Source of the DNA: Pseudomonas sp. StFLB209
GTDB taxonomy: Bacteria > Pseudomonadota > Gammaproteobacteria > Pseudomonadales > Pseudomonadaceae
Reading direction: 5' to 3'
DNA length: 64,000 nt
Assembly (NCBI RefSeq): GCF_000829415.1
Contig: NZ_AP014637.1
Coordinates: forward strand, 1,500,001-1,564,000
Part shown: one piece after another, positions 8,679 through 17,390 of the stretch
Layout of the letters: each line of letters opens with the position of its first letter
Position numbering within the stretch: position 1 is the first letter of the stretch
The notes under the pieces: model-generated
Seen by the model: the letters and a program-made list of their open reading frames with translations, nothing else
What the model was told of the DNA's origin: nothing
The model's database searches: none
Made by a program: the position numbers and the translations under genes

Positions 8679-9632
8679 TCAGCCTGTCACTGTCTTTATC
8701 CGCACCCAGTAATCGCTGTGGCGAACCACTTCAACCGGCAGGCTGCGGCTGAGCATGTCCAGAGAGACGTTCATATTGTCCAGCGGGAACAGGCCGTTGA
8801 CCCTGATTCTGGCTGTTGCCTCATCAATCACGACGATCCCTGGCAAGTAAGGCCGGAAGGCTTCGGTCACCCAGCCCAAAGGTTTGTCATGGACCTCCAG
8901 CCAGCCACTGGCCCAGGAGCCTTCGCCTGGCTGCAAGGTTTCACGCTGTTTGACGCCCTGGCCGTCGAACAACAAGGAATGCGCACCAGGCACCGCAATG
9001 CGGGCACCGCCGGGCAGGTGCAGCAAGGCCTCGCCGCGTAGCGTCAGCAAACGAATGCCATCGCCCTCCTCACCGACCTGTACCTGTCCCGCCTGACTAT
9101 GCACTGCACCGTGCGCCGTTGCGATTTCCAGCGGCAGGTTTTGTTCTGCCACCTCGACCAGCAGAGTGCCTCTGCGCAGTTGCAGCCCCCGGTAGCGGTC
9201 ATCAAACTTCGGCACTACGCGGCTGCGTGCATTGAGTTCCAGATGGCTGCCATCGTCCAGTTGCCATCGCCGCCGCTCGCCGGTGGCAGTTACCAGCTCA
9301 CCGGGCAATCCCATCCCCGCTTGCATCCAGCGGGCAAACAAACCTGCGCCCAGCAACACACCCGACAGCGCCAGACTGTTGCCAATGAAGCGCCGACGGC
9401 TGAAGGGTTCTTCGATGGCGCGCAACAGCGGCTCACTGTGCCGGCCTCGCCAGGGCGACGCCTGAACGCTGGCCAGCCCGGCCAACAAGCGGTCGAACAC
9501 CCGCGCATGCTCAGGTGATTGATTGCGCCATTGCTCCAGGGCCTGCTGCTGGTGCTCGTCGAAACTGCCAGACTGGATCTGCGCCATCCATTCGATCGCC
9601 TCTTCGAGCAAAGTCTGCTCTGAAGAACTCAT
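8679..9632 (-). CDS. FecR-type anti-sigma factor / transmembrane sensor
   Basis: 317 aa. Domains: cytoplasmic N-terminal DUF4880-like sigma-binding region (1-75; EEAIEWMAQIQSGSFDEHQQQALEQWRNQSPEHARVFDRL), one membrane helix (about 82-100; GNSLALSGVLLGAGLFARWM), a periplasmic FecR domain (about 115-210; TATGERRRWQLDDGSHLELNA, RRGTLLVEVA) and a C-terminal STN-like segment that would contact the receptor signalling domain. ATG 9632 overlaps the sigma-factor stop (ATGA). It is the last gene of the Rieske/asnB cluster, and the only STN-containing receptor on this side is in the same cluster (13781-16453). I infer that the three form one cell-surface signalling pathway. Confidence 0.92.
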   Translation of the reverse strand: MSSSEQTLLEEAIEWMAQIQSGSFDEHQQQALEQWRNQSPEHARVFDRLLAGLASVQASPWRGRHSEPLLRAIEEPFSRRRFIGNSLALSGVLLGAGLFARWMQAGMGLPGELVTATGERRRWQLDDGSHLELNARSRVVPKFDDRYRGLQLRRGTLLVEVAEQNLPLEIATAHGAVHSQAGQVQVGEEGDGIRLLTLRGEALLHLPGGARIAVPGAHSLLFDGQGVKQRETLQPGEGSWASGWLEVHDKPLGWVTEAFRPYLPGIVVIDEATARIRVNGLFPLDNMNVSLDMLSRSLPVEVVRHSDYWVRIKTVTG

Positions 9633-10144
9633 TCGCCAAGCTCCCGATAGCAGCAGCGCAGGGCATCTTTCATCAGTTGATGAATACGGGCCACCGATAA
9701 ACCGACCCGCTCACTGATCTGCACATAGGTCAGACCTTCAAGCTGGCTGAGCACGAAAACGGTCTTGGCCTGGCTGGACAAACCGTCCAGCAGCCGGTCG
9801 ATGGCCTGCAGACTTTCGATCAATATCCACTGCTCGTGAGGTGAGGGGTGCACCTGCTCGGGCGTCTCGGCGAGAAACTGCAGGTAGGCACGCTCCAGAT
9901 CCTTGCGGCGCCAGCTCTCGTACATCAGTCGCTGGGCAATGGTCGCCAACAGTGCGCGCGGTGAACGAATGGCGCCCGGGTCGGGCAACATCCACACCTG
10001 CAAAAAAGCCTCGGCGGCCAGATCTTCGGCGCTGTGGTTACAGCCGGTGTGCTTCGACAGGCGCTTGCACAGCCAGTTGTAGTTCTGGTTGAACAAGCGA
10101 GCGATCAAAGTGTTTTTGATTGTCGACGTGCTATCCATATTCAT
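9629..10144 (-). CDS. FecI-type ECF sigma factor
   Basis: 171 aa. It has sigma region 2 (about 10-80; NWLCKRLSKHTGCNHSAEDLAAEAFLQVW) and region 4 (about 115-165; LLDGLSSQAKTVFVLSQLEGLTYVQISERVGLSVARIHQLMKDAL). The length and lack of regions 1 and 3 fit iron-starvation-type ECF factors. ATG 10144 is followed by ATG 10138 in frame; neither has a strong ribosome site. It lies 74 bp after the MFS gene and may have its own promoter. The expected targets are the TonB receptor and perhaps the whole upstream operon. No Fur-box-like sequence is visible upstream, unlike the sigma genes at 36900 and 41062. Confidence 0.92.
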   Translation of the reverse strand: MNMDSTSTIKNTLIARLFNQNYNWLCKRLSKHTGCNHSAEDLAAEAFLQVWMLPDPGAIRSPRALLATIAQRLMYESWRRKDLERAYLQFLAETPEQVHPSPHEQWILIESLQAIDRLLDGLSSQAKTVFVLSQLEGLTYVQISERVGLSVARIHQLMKDALRCCYRELGE

Positions 10145-10218
10145 TGAGCCCAAAAACGGATACTCACGCCAACAGGTCAGACGGTAGTGAGCTTGCCAGG
10201 TTGTAGTGTTCTCGACGT

Positions 10219-11412
10219 TCAGTCGTTGTCCTTGTACCGGGTAATGCGCGATGACAGCCAGGCGCAGAAGGCGCTGCCCAAGACCAGTAGAGCGGCCACC
10301 CAGGGCAGGGCGTTGACACTGTAGTGATCGACCAGCAACGCACCGACAAAGGCCCCCGACGCTACCCCCATTTGAATGGCGCTGGTGTTGAGGCTGATCT
10401 GTACTGCGGCATCATCGGGCTGCAACTGGACCAGATACTTTTGAATACCGGGGCCGGGCGCCATATTGAAAATACACCAGACCACCACCAGCACCAGCAA
10501 GCTGAGCAGACTGGCGGTAGCCAGCGGCAGCAGACTCATGGCCAATGCATGCAGCAACAGGCATACGCCAAACCCCAACGGCCCTGGCCAGCGGTCAGCG
10601 ATCCGCCCGCCCAGCAATGCACCGATGATGCCTCCCACCCCGTAGACCAGCAGCACAAGGCTGATCAGCGGCTTGGACAACGTCATGCTGGCAACCAGAA
10701 ACGGCACGATGTAGGTGTACAGGGTGAACTGCCCGGTCATTTGCAGCAGCGCAGCCAAGTGCGCCAGCAACACGTTGCCCTGTACCAGCGCCGCCAGTTG
10801 TCGGGCCGGTGCGATCCCCGGTGCGCCGGGCGGGTCGGGCAGCCAGCGCGACAGCATTGGCAGGCACAACAGCGCCAACCCGGCCAGCAGAATGAAAAGC
10901 GTGCGCCAGCCCCAGTATTCTCCGATCAGAGTGCCCAGCGGTACGCCCATGACCAGCGAGGCGACGATACCGGCGAACACCAGGGCAATGGCCTGGCCAC
11001 TGCGTTGGGCTGGCACCATGGCAACCGCCATGGTGATCGCCACAACCACTACCACCGAAGCGGCGGTCGCCACCAGCAGGCGCGCCAGCAGCAACCACAC
11101 AAAGCTGACGGCGGCGGCACTGAACAGGTTGGCCGCAATGAACACCAGCAGTGCCACGTACAGCAAGCGGCGTCGCGCAACCCTGGCAGTGAAGTAGATC
11201 AGCACCGGACCAATCAAGGCATAGACCAGCGCGTAAAGACTCATCAACAGCCCGGCCTGACCCTGGGTGACGTTGAAGGCTGCCGCCAGTTGATCGAGGA
11301 TCCCGGCCACCACCAGCTCGACGGTGCCGACCACAAAGGCCAGGCCGGCCAACAGCCAGACGCCGGGGGCGAAACGTTGATGGGTGGCAAGCGCTCGTGC
11401 AGTCTGGTTCAT
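10219..11412 (-). CDS. MFS transporter, drug-efflux (DHA1) type
   Basis: 397 aa, 12 hydrophobic helices. Early motifs ALVYALIGPVLIYFTARVARRRLLYV (A-loop) and VFAGIVASLVMGVPLGTLIGEYWGWRTLFI (motif C region, helix 5) are those of proton-driven exporters such as AraJ/YdhP. ATG 11412 overlaps the stop of the preceding MFS gene by 4 bp (ATGA), so the two carriers are translationally coupled. In context it may export a product or toxic intermediate of the Rieske/asnB pathway while the other carrier imports, but direction and substrate are inference. Confidence 0.88.
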   Translation of the reverse strand: MNQTARALATHQRFAPGVWLLAGLAFVVGTVELVVAGILDQLAAAFNVTQGQAGLLMSLYALVYALIGPVLIYFTARVARRRLLYVALLVFIAANLFSAAAVSFVWLLLARLLVATAASVVVVVAITMAVAMVPAQRSGQAIALVFAGIVASLVMGVPLGTLIGEYWGWRTLFILLAGLALLCLPMLSRWLPDPPGAPGIAPARQLAALVQGNVLLAHLAALLQMTGQFTLYTYIVPFLVASMTLSKPLISLVLLVYGVGGIIGALLGGRIADRWPGPLGFGVCLLLHALAMSLLPLATASLLSLLVLVVVWCIFNMAPGPGIQKYLVQLQPDDAAVQISLNTSAIQMGVASGAFVGALLVDHYSVNALPWVAALLVLGSAFCAWLSSRITRYKDND

Positions 11413-12677
11413 GAACGGCTCTCTGTAGGTAGCGGGGCCCATGGGCGCGGGTCAGCCTCTGGATAGGGACGAAAGCCCAGCAGGCTCAGGGCAGCCAGCA
11501 GAAAAGCGACCGTCAGCGTCCACTCAGCCACCGCATAGCTGCCAGTCAGGTCATAAAGCAGCCCCAACAGCCAGGCGCCGAAGCTGATCGATACCGCGAA
11601 AGTGAATGGCTGCACGGCGCCGTAAATCACGCTGAAGCGCCGCAGGCCAAAGTAGCGGGCCACGAAGTATTTGGTGGTGCCGCTCTCGCCCCCGCCGCCC
11701 AGACCGATCAGGAACACTGCGAGCCACAACTCGACAAGCCCGCCGCCGTGCAGAAACAACAGCATGCCAAGCAGTGCCAGCAAAGCGAATGGCAAGGCCA
11801 CGCGCGGGGTCTGCAAACGATCCATCAGGCCGCCCATCAACGGCTGGGAAACCGTCATGCCCAGCGACAGCGCCGCCAGAACCGTCGCCCCCTCGGCCCG
11901 TGACAGACCGCGCTCCACGAGCATGGGCACGCCATGGGTGATGATGCCGGACATGACGAACACGCAAAGCACCTGATTGACCAGCACCAGCCAGAAGGTC
12001 GCCGTACGCCAGGCTTCGGATGCAGAAACACCCAGCTCAGCGGACCGGGCCGCCTCCTCCTGCTGACCGGCAGGCTCGCGGAACAGCCAGTACAGCAACG
12101 GCAAGGCCACCAGCAACTCCAGCAGGCCATACACCAACCAGGCGCCGCGCCAGCCCCAGGTTTCGATACTCAGGTGGCCGATGAACAGCCCCAGCGGCCC
12201 ACCGAGGCCGAACCCCAGGCCCAGCAATCCGTAGGCCATGCCGCGCCGTCGATTAAACCAGGCGCCCAGCAGCTTGCCGTAAGGCATGTTGCCGGGGGTC
12301 AGGATACCCAACACCAGAAACAGAACACGGACCTGCCAGGTCTGCTCCACGATTGCCAGCGCCATCAACAATGGCGCCAGCAATGCCGTACTGATCAGCA
12401 TCAGCCGGCGGGCTCCCCAGCGGTCGATCAACCAGCCCTTGAGCGGGCTGGTGACGGCCACCGCCAGACCGAACACGCTGACCAGTACGACCACCTCGGC
12501 CCGCTCCCAACCGAACGCCAGGCTCAACGGCTCGATGAACAGGCTGAAGGTGCCCAGTAGAATGCCAGCCGGGCCAAAAATGATCGCCACCACCGAGACC
12601 AGTAACAGGCCGACCGAACCGGGTGTCCACTCCGATGCCGAAGGCTCGCCAGCGTAACGGGGCGCATCACTCATCAT
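11409..12677 (-). CDS. MFS transporter, monocarboxylate/oxalate-formate antiporter-like
   Basis: 422 aa, two 6-helix halves joined by a charged loop (REPAGQQEEAARSAEL). The A-loop reads KGWLIDRWGARRLML, and helices 4-5 carry YGKLLGAWFNRRRGMAYGLLGLGFGLGGPLGLFIG, typical of the monocarboxylate-porter-like MFS branch. It begins with two Met codons (12677, 12674), 8-11 bp inside the end of the monooxygenase gene, and overlaps the next MFS gene by 4 bp. The tight packing makes it part of the cluster operon. An acid or aromatic acid substrate is plausible from the family but unproven. Confidence 0.88.
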   Translation of the reverse strand: MMSDAPRYAGEPSASEWTPGSVGLLLVSVVAIIFGPAGILLGTFSLFIEPLSLAFGWERAEVVVLVSVFGLAVAVTSPLKGWLIDRWGARRLMLISTALLAPLLMALAIVEQTWQVRVLFLVLGILTPGNMPYGKLLGAWFNRRRGMAYGLLGLGFGLGGPLGLFIGHLSIETWGWRGAWLVYGLLELLVALPLLYWLFREPAGQQEEAARSAELGVSASEAWRTATFWLVLVNQVLCVFVMSGIITHGVPMLVERGLSRAEGATVLAALSLGMTVSQPLMGGLMDRLQTPRVALPFALLALLGMLLFLHGGGLVELWLAVFLIGLGGGGESGTTKYFVARYFGLRRFSVIYGAVQPFTFAVSISFGAWLLGLLYDLTGSYAVAEWTLTVAFLLAALSLLGFRPYPEADPRPWAPLPTESRS

Positions 12678-13755
12678 TGCTCAGCCGTCTCAGTTCACTG
12701 ACCAACTGACGGCGTAGCCGCAGGTCCTGTTCGTCCTCAAGCGCCGCCTCGATCTGGATGATGTCGATGCCCGCTCGATAGAACGCCAGCAAGCGCTCGG
12801 CCACAGTCGCCACCGAGCCCACCAGCCATTGAGCAAAGTTGTCTTGCAGATCCTTGCGCGCCCAGTGCTCCAGGCTCTGGGTTTGCAAAGTCTCAGGCGC
12901 GGCGCGCTCTCGGTCTCTGGCCACCTGCGGTGAGGTATCCAGCTGCCGGGCACTGCGTTGTTGCAACTGGACCCCGGCCTGCTCCAGCAAATGGCTGGCG
13001 CGTTGCTGCGCGTGGGCATCATCGGTGCCGAGGATAACCTTGAAGTGCCGCCAGAAACGCAGTTGCCGGTCGTGTTCACGCGCCAGCAACTGCAACTCTT
13101 GCACCACCGTTGCCGCCTGCTCGGGGCTGGCGTAAGAGCCGGCGTAGATGTCGGCAAACTGCGCCGCCAACGCCTTGGCTTGTGGCGATGCTCCACCAAT
13201 GGAAACTGGCGGCCGGGGTTGCTGCACCGGCCGTACCCCCGAGCTGCTATCGGTGACCCGGTAGAAGCGGCCCTGGTAGTCGAATGGCTCGCTGTGCTGC
13301 AGGGTGCGGGTGAAGATTTCCAGGTATTCCCGCGCCCGCTCGTAGCGTTGTTCCTTGCTCAGGAAATCGCCATCGCGCTGCACGTCGGCATCGCTGGAGC
13401 CGATCACCAGATGCACCGCCGCGCGGCCGCCGGATAATTTATCCAGGGTTGCCAGCGCACGCGCAGCTGCCGTGGGCTGCACCACGCCGGGCCGATGGGC
13501 CACGGTCAGGCGCAACTGCTGGCTGGCCGCCAAGGCCCAGCCGGCCACCAGCCAGGGATCAGGCCAGGCGCTGTAGACCGTGACCAGTGCACTGTCCAGG
13601 CCATCGGCCTCCAGTTGCCGCGCCTGCTCCTGAATGTACTGCGGGTCGGCGTCGCGCTCACGCAAATCCCCCAGCAGCCGCGCCGCCTGGCGCTGCAAGG
13701 GAGTGTCACCGGGCAAGGCTGCTGCGCGTACACCGCCACGAATTTCGAGTGCCAT
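12667..13755 (-). CDS. LLM-class FMN-dependent monooxygenase (SsuD-like)
   Basis: 362-aa luciferase-like monooxygenase. Family blocks: RQAARLLGDLRERD, LDSALVTVYSAWPDPWLVAGWALAAS, LRLTVAHRPGVVQPTAAARALATLDKLSGGRAAVHLVIGSSDADVQRDGD, YERAREYLEIFTRTL and RPPVSIGGASPQAKALAAQFADIYAG. This pattern is that of alkanesulfonate monooxygenase and related enzymes, which use FMNH2 and O2 to cleave C-S or C-N bonds or to hydroxylate. ATG 13755 has AAGGAA 6 nt upstream. No flavin reductase is nearby, so reduced FMN would have to come from elsewhere. It lies 25 bp after the TonB receptor gene and overlaps the first MFS gene. Confidence 0.9.
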   Translation of the reverse strand: MALEIRGGVRAAALPGDTPLQRQAARLLGDLRERDADPQYIQEQARQLEADGLDSALVTVYSAWPDPWLVAGWALAASQQLRLTVAHRPGVVQPTAAARALATLDKLSGGRAAVHLVIGSSDADVQRDGDFLSKEQRYERAREYLEIFTRTLQHSEPFDYQGRFYRVTDSSSGVRPVQQPRPPVSIGGASPQAKALAAQFADIYAGSYASPEQAATVVQELQLLAREHDRQLRFWRHFKVILGTDDAHAQQRASHLLEQAGVQLQQRSARQLDTSPQVARDRERAAPETLQTQSLEHWARKDLQDNFAQWLVGSVATVAERLLAFYRAGIDIIQIEAALEDEQDLRLRRQLVSELRRLSNDE

Positions 13756-13780
13756 GAAGCTTCCTTCTGCTGTCCGCTGG

Positions 13781-16453
13781 TCAGAACTCGTAGCGAGCCT
13801 TGAGGTAATAGAACGCGCCGTTGAAACCGATCTGCGAGGCGTAGGTGTCATAGCGCAAAACATCGCCGTAGGTGGTGTTCTGGGCCGGAAGTTTGTCGGG
13901 GCGCACATCGAACAGGTTGTCGGCCCCGGCCGTGAGCTGCAGCTGGCGGTTGACCGCGTAGCGCACAGCGATATCGGTGATGTATTTGGGGCTGTTGACG
14001 AAGTGATTGAACTCGGTGGCCGACCAGGCATTGGGGCCGACGGTGTAGTCCAGTTCTGAGGTGGTTCTGCCGTAACGGGTTACTCGCAGGCTCAGATCCA
14101 GGTCGTCGATACTCCAGGTGCCGCCCAGCGACACCTGGCTGCGCGGGGTCGAGGTGGTGATCCAGGCAATCTGCTGGGCATTGAGCAGTTCGTCGCCATT
14201 GGCGCCGCGGTGGTTCTTTTCCAGCTTGGTGCGATTGAAGTTGGCCGACACTTCCCAGTTGATTTCGCCCCATGCTCCCAAAGAGGTCAGGTAATTGCCG
14301 GTGATATCCACCCCGCGGGTCAAGGTGTCGGCACCGTTGGCCAGATAGTGGGTGCTGATGGTGTCCAGCCCGGTGGGCAACGAGATGCCGGCGGCGGTCA
14401 AAGCGTCAATGGCTGGCTGGCCGGAGTAGGTGCCGCTGTCGACGATCCGGTCGCGGATCCTGATCTGGTAGGCATCGATGTTGAGTGTCGCGTTGGGCAG
14501 CGGCTTGAGCGCCAACCCGATGTTGAAGTTAGTGGATTTCTCTGGCTTGAGATCTTCAGCTCCGAGCAAGCGCGCCGCCGAGGAATTGGCCGCCAGCAGG
14601 CCCAGAGCGATGTCCGGGCCGACGCTAAGCCCGGTGTAGTGTTCCTGGACCAGCGACGGGGCACGAAAACCACTGCTGATACTGGCGCGCAGCGCAACCT
14701 GCGGGTTGAATTCGTAACGGGTGGCCAGCTTGCCGTTGGTGGTGCCGCCGAACTCACTGAAATCCTCGTGCCGACCTGCCACGTTGATTTCCCACTGCTC
14801 GGTGAGCGAAGACGACAGGTCGATATAGCCTGCCAGCACGTCCCGCGACCATTTGCCGGCGCTCAACGGCGACAGCCCGGCCAGCGCCTCGGCACCGCCC
14901 TGCTCATAAGACGCCAGGTCCCCGGCATGAATCGAATAGGTATCACGCCGCTGTTCCAGGCCCAGCGAGACATTCAGCGGCCGGGCCAGAAAACTCACAT
15001 CAAAGCCGCGGCCGATATCCAGATTATGGGTCCACTGACTATTGCGGTAACTGGCCAGGTCAAACCGGGTAGGGCTGTCGCCGGTGGCGCGGTAGATGGC
15101 GGCGTTGACCGACTGGGTCATGCTGATCTGCGGCTTGTCGACACCATAAGTGGTGCTCAGATCCCAGTGCCAGTGGTCGAACAACGCGTCACCCCGCACA
15201 CCGAGCACCAGCGAATAATCATCTTCGTCACTGTTGGGCCTTGGGGTGAACCCTGCGGGGTAAAGACCCGGCGCGACCGATGCCAGCCGATAGTTGGCGG
15301 CTGACGAGCCCTGACGCCGGGTGTAAGTGCCGAAGCTGTAGAGCTCAACAGCATCCCCCAGCCCATAGCCCGTGTTGTAGGCCAGCGACTGGCGGTGAAA
15401 CACCGGATCACCGATGGAGATGTTGTCGCGTCGGCCGGTACGGTTATCGATACCGCTGCGCACCGTGCGCTCCTGCTCGCGGTATTCGGCACTGAGGTTG
15501 AGAAAACCGCTGTCGCCAAACGCCAGTCCACCGTTGACCCCGGAGCCATGGGCAAGGCCGTCTCCGGCACCGTACTGGCCGATGTCGGCAGTCACCTGTG
15601 CACCCTGATCGGCGGACTTGAGGATGATATTGATGACCCCGGCAATGGCGTCGGAGCCGTACTGCGCCGAGGCGCCGTCGCGCAACACCTCGATGCGCTC
15701 AATGGCGCTGATCGGAATCATGTCCAGATCGGCACCGGTGGTGCCCTTTTGCAGGCCGCCGCTGATGTTCAGGTTGGCCGTCTCGTGGCGGCGCTTGCCA
15801 TTGACCAGCACCAGCACATGATCGGGACTCAGGCCACGCAGCGATTGCGTGCGGGTCAGCGCCGATGCATTGAATGGCTGCGCCTGACGGGTCAGTGAGG
15901 GCAACAGTTTGACCAACGCCTCGCGCAGATCGGTAGCGCCGCTGCGCTGCAACCGGTTGCTGTCGACCACGTCGATCGGGCTCAGGCTGTCGGCCGCCTG
16001 GACATCGGCTTGCCGGGTACCGGTGACCACTACCGTTGCCAGCGCAGCGGCCGGGGCGCTAGCGCGTGCCGGTATCGCCGATGTAGCTGCGGCAGGTGTG
16101 CCCAGCGGATGCAAGGTCAAAATGCCCGTGGCACTGCGGCTGTACCCCAGACCGCTGCCTTGCAGCGCCTGTTGCAGTGCCTGATCAAGACTCAGGGCAC
16201 CGCGCACCGCAGGTGCCTGCAGCCCCTGAACCAGTTGCTGATCGAAAGAGATCGGCGTGCGGCTCTGGCGCACGATACTCAGCAGCACCTCGGACAGCGC
16301 CCCGGCGGGAATATCGAAACTCAGCGTCTGGACATTAGGTGCCGCGCCGACTGGCTGTGCGAGCACCTGCTCGCTGGCCAGCAACCAGGCAAAGCCGACG
16401 GCATAGCACAGAGGCGTCAGGCGTCGGTGAAACGTACGGTCAAGGCTCATCAT
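13781..16453 (-). CDS. TonB-dependent receptor with N-terminal signalling (STN) domain
   Basis: About 890 aa. A signal peptide (about 1-32) is followed by a secretin/TonB short N-terminal signalling domain (about 42-115; LSFDIPAGALSEVLLSIVRQ, GALSLDQALQQALQGSGL), a TonB box region (ATVVVTGTRQ), a plug (about 150-290; ADLREALV..., GLSPDHVLVLVNGKRRH, RIEVLRDGASAQYGSDAIAGVINIIL) and a 22-strand type barrel ending in Phe. The STN domain marks it as a transducer that signals to FecR, here most likely 8679-9632. The barrel resembles the broad substrate group of receptors more than classical siderophore receptors. Starts at ATG 16453 or 16450 are both possible; an upstream ATG at 16534 gives no signal peptide. 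Confidence 0.9.
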   Translation of the reverse strand: MMSLDRTFHRRLTPLCYAVGFAWLLASEQVLAQPVGAAPNVQTLSFDIPAGALSEVLLSIVRQSRTPISFDQQLVQGLQAPAVRGALSLDQALQQALQGSGLGYSRSATGILTLHPLGTPAAATSAIPARASAPAAALATVVVTGTRQADVQAADSLSPIDVVDSNRLQRSGATDLREALVKLLPSLTRQAQPFNASALTRTQSLRGLSPDHVLVLVNGKRRHETANLNISGGLQKGTTGADLDMIPISAIERIEVLRDGASAQYGSDAIAGVINIILKSADQGAQVTADIGQYGAGDGLAHGSGVNGGLAFGDSGFLNLSAEYREQERTVRSGIDNRTGRRDNISIGDPVFHRQSLAYNTGYGLGDAVELYSFGTYTRRQGSSAANYRLASVAPGLYPAGFTPRPNSDEDDYSLVLGVRGDALFDHWHWDLSTTYGVDKPQISMTQSVNAAIYRATGDSPTRFDLASYRNSQWTHNLDIGRGFDVSFLARPLNVSLGLEQRRDTYSIHAGDLASYEQGGAEALAGLSPLSAGKWSRDVLAGYIDLSSSLTEQWEINVAGRHEDFSEFGGTTNGKLATRYEFNPQVALRASISSGFRAPSLVQEHYTGLSVGPDIALGLLAANSSAARLLGAEDLKPEKSTNFNIGLALKPLPNATLNIDAYQIRIRDRIVDSGTYSGQPAIDALTAAGISLPTGLDTISTHYLANGADTLTRGVDITGNYLTSLGAWGEINWEVSANFNRTKLEKNHRGANGDELLNAQQIAWITTSTPRSQVSLGGTWSIDDLDLSLRVTRYGRTTSELDYTVGPNAWSATEFNHFVNSPKYITDIAVRYAVNRQLQLTAGADNLFDVRPDKLPAQNTTYGDVLRYDTYASQIGFNGAFYYLKARYEF

Positions 16454-16538
16454 CAACTTACCCCAGGCAATCACGTACAGATGAGTGCAACTGGCGCGGA
16501 TGTTTTTCACCCCGGCACGAGACCGATTGCTCATAAGG

Positions 16539-17390
16539 TTATGCCCGCGCCGCCAGCGCCGGGACCGCCCGCCAGACATTGACCGGTATGTCGGTCACAT
16601 AGCCCTGGCGAGTCATGCGCTGCTGCGCGATCTCTCCAAGCCGGCTGAAAAACTCTTCAACCCGCTCAGCAGGCACCAGCGGCGTGAAGTAGGTGCCGAA
16701 GGTCGCCGCATGAAACTGCTGATACTCCTCGACACTGGCGATACGCAGCGCCGCAGAACGGCTCGCCACCGAGGTGATCCTGAAGTAGCGCTGCACGATC
16801 TCGCGCAGCGCATCGGCCGGTCGGGTCCGCAGCCCCATCGGCAAAACATCATGGTCCTCGAAGTGTTGCCGCGCAGTAGCCGGGCTAGCCAGTTGCATGG
16901 ACTGCAAGGCTTCCACAACCAACTCGTCCTCCCCGCCCAGCCCATTGCGCGAACGAGGGTGATGGGAGGTGAAAATGAATTCGCCCTGCGCCTGCAGATG
17001 CCCGGCCACCCATTGGAACAAGCGTTCTTCGTGGGGATACAGCCAGTGCAGGACGGCGGTCATGCTGATCAGGTCGAAGCGTTGCTCCAGGCTGGGCAAT
17101 GCCAGCAAATCACCCTGTTTAACGATCACATCGGCCTTGGCGCCCTGAAGCTTTTGCCGGGCCTTTTCGACTCTTTGCGGCGAACGCTCGATTCCCCACA
17201 CCTGTTGCAGGCCAGGCCATCTGGCCACCGCACCTTCAAGCAGCGAGCCGATACCGCAGCCCAGGTCGAGCAGGTGACGAGGCTGATGCAATGCCCGGTC
17301 AAGCACCCAGTCACGATCACGCAGTTGCAACAGCCGGCTGGAGGTCTCGTAGCCTGCGAGGGTACGAGCCTGCTCAATAATCGCGCTCAT
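16539..17390 (-). CDS. SAM-dependent methyltransferase, class I
   Basis: 283 aa. SAM motif I (LLDLGCGIGSLLEG) is near residue 50, followed by the acidic end of beta-2 (VWGIERSP) and a motif II/III region (FDLISMTAVLHWLY). The C-terminal third (about 180-280) is helical and would form the substrate pocket. ATG 17390 starts 17 bp inside the end of the upstream gene, showing operon coupling. It probably O- or N-methylates an intermediate of the cluster; the substrate is unknown. It is not a rRNA or protein methyltransferase by any motif I can see. Confidence 0.85.
   Translation of the reverse strand: MSAIIEQARTLAGYETSSRLLQLRDRDWVLDRALHQPRHLLDLGCGIGSLLEGAVARWPGLQQVWGIERSPQRVEKARQKLQGAKADVIVKQGDLLALPSLEQRFDLISMTAVLHWLYPHEERLFQWVAGHLQAQGEFIFTSHHPRSRNGLGGEDELVVEALQSMQLASPATARQHFEDHDVLPMGLRTRPADALREIVQRYFRITSVASRSAALRIASVEEYQQFHAATFGTYFTPLVPAERVEEFFSRLGEIAQQRMTRQGYVTDIPVNVWRAVPALAARA

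Noticed and set aside
10324..11466. 380-codon plus-strand frame opposite the second MFS gene
   Set aside because: Gln/His-rich antisense shadow with no start signal.
16454..16579. N-terminal extension of the TonB receptor gene to 16579
   Set aside because: It adds Arg-rich sequence before the signal peptide and overlaps the methyltransferase gene; the signal peptide supports a start at 16450-16453.
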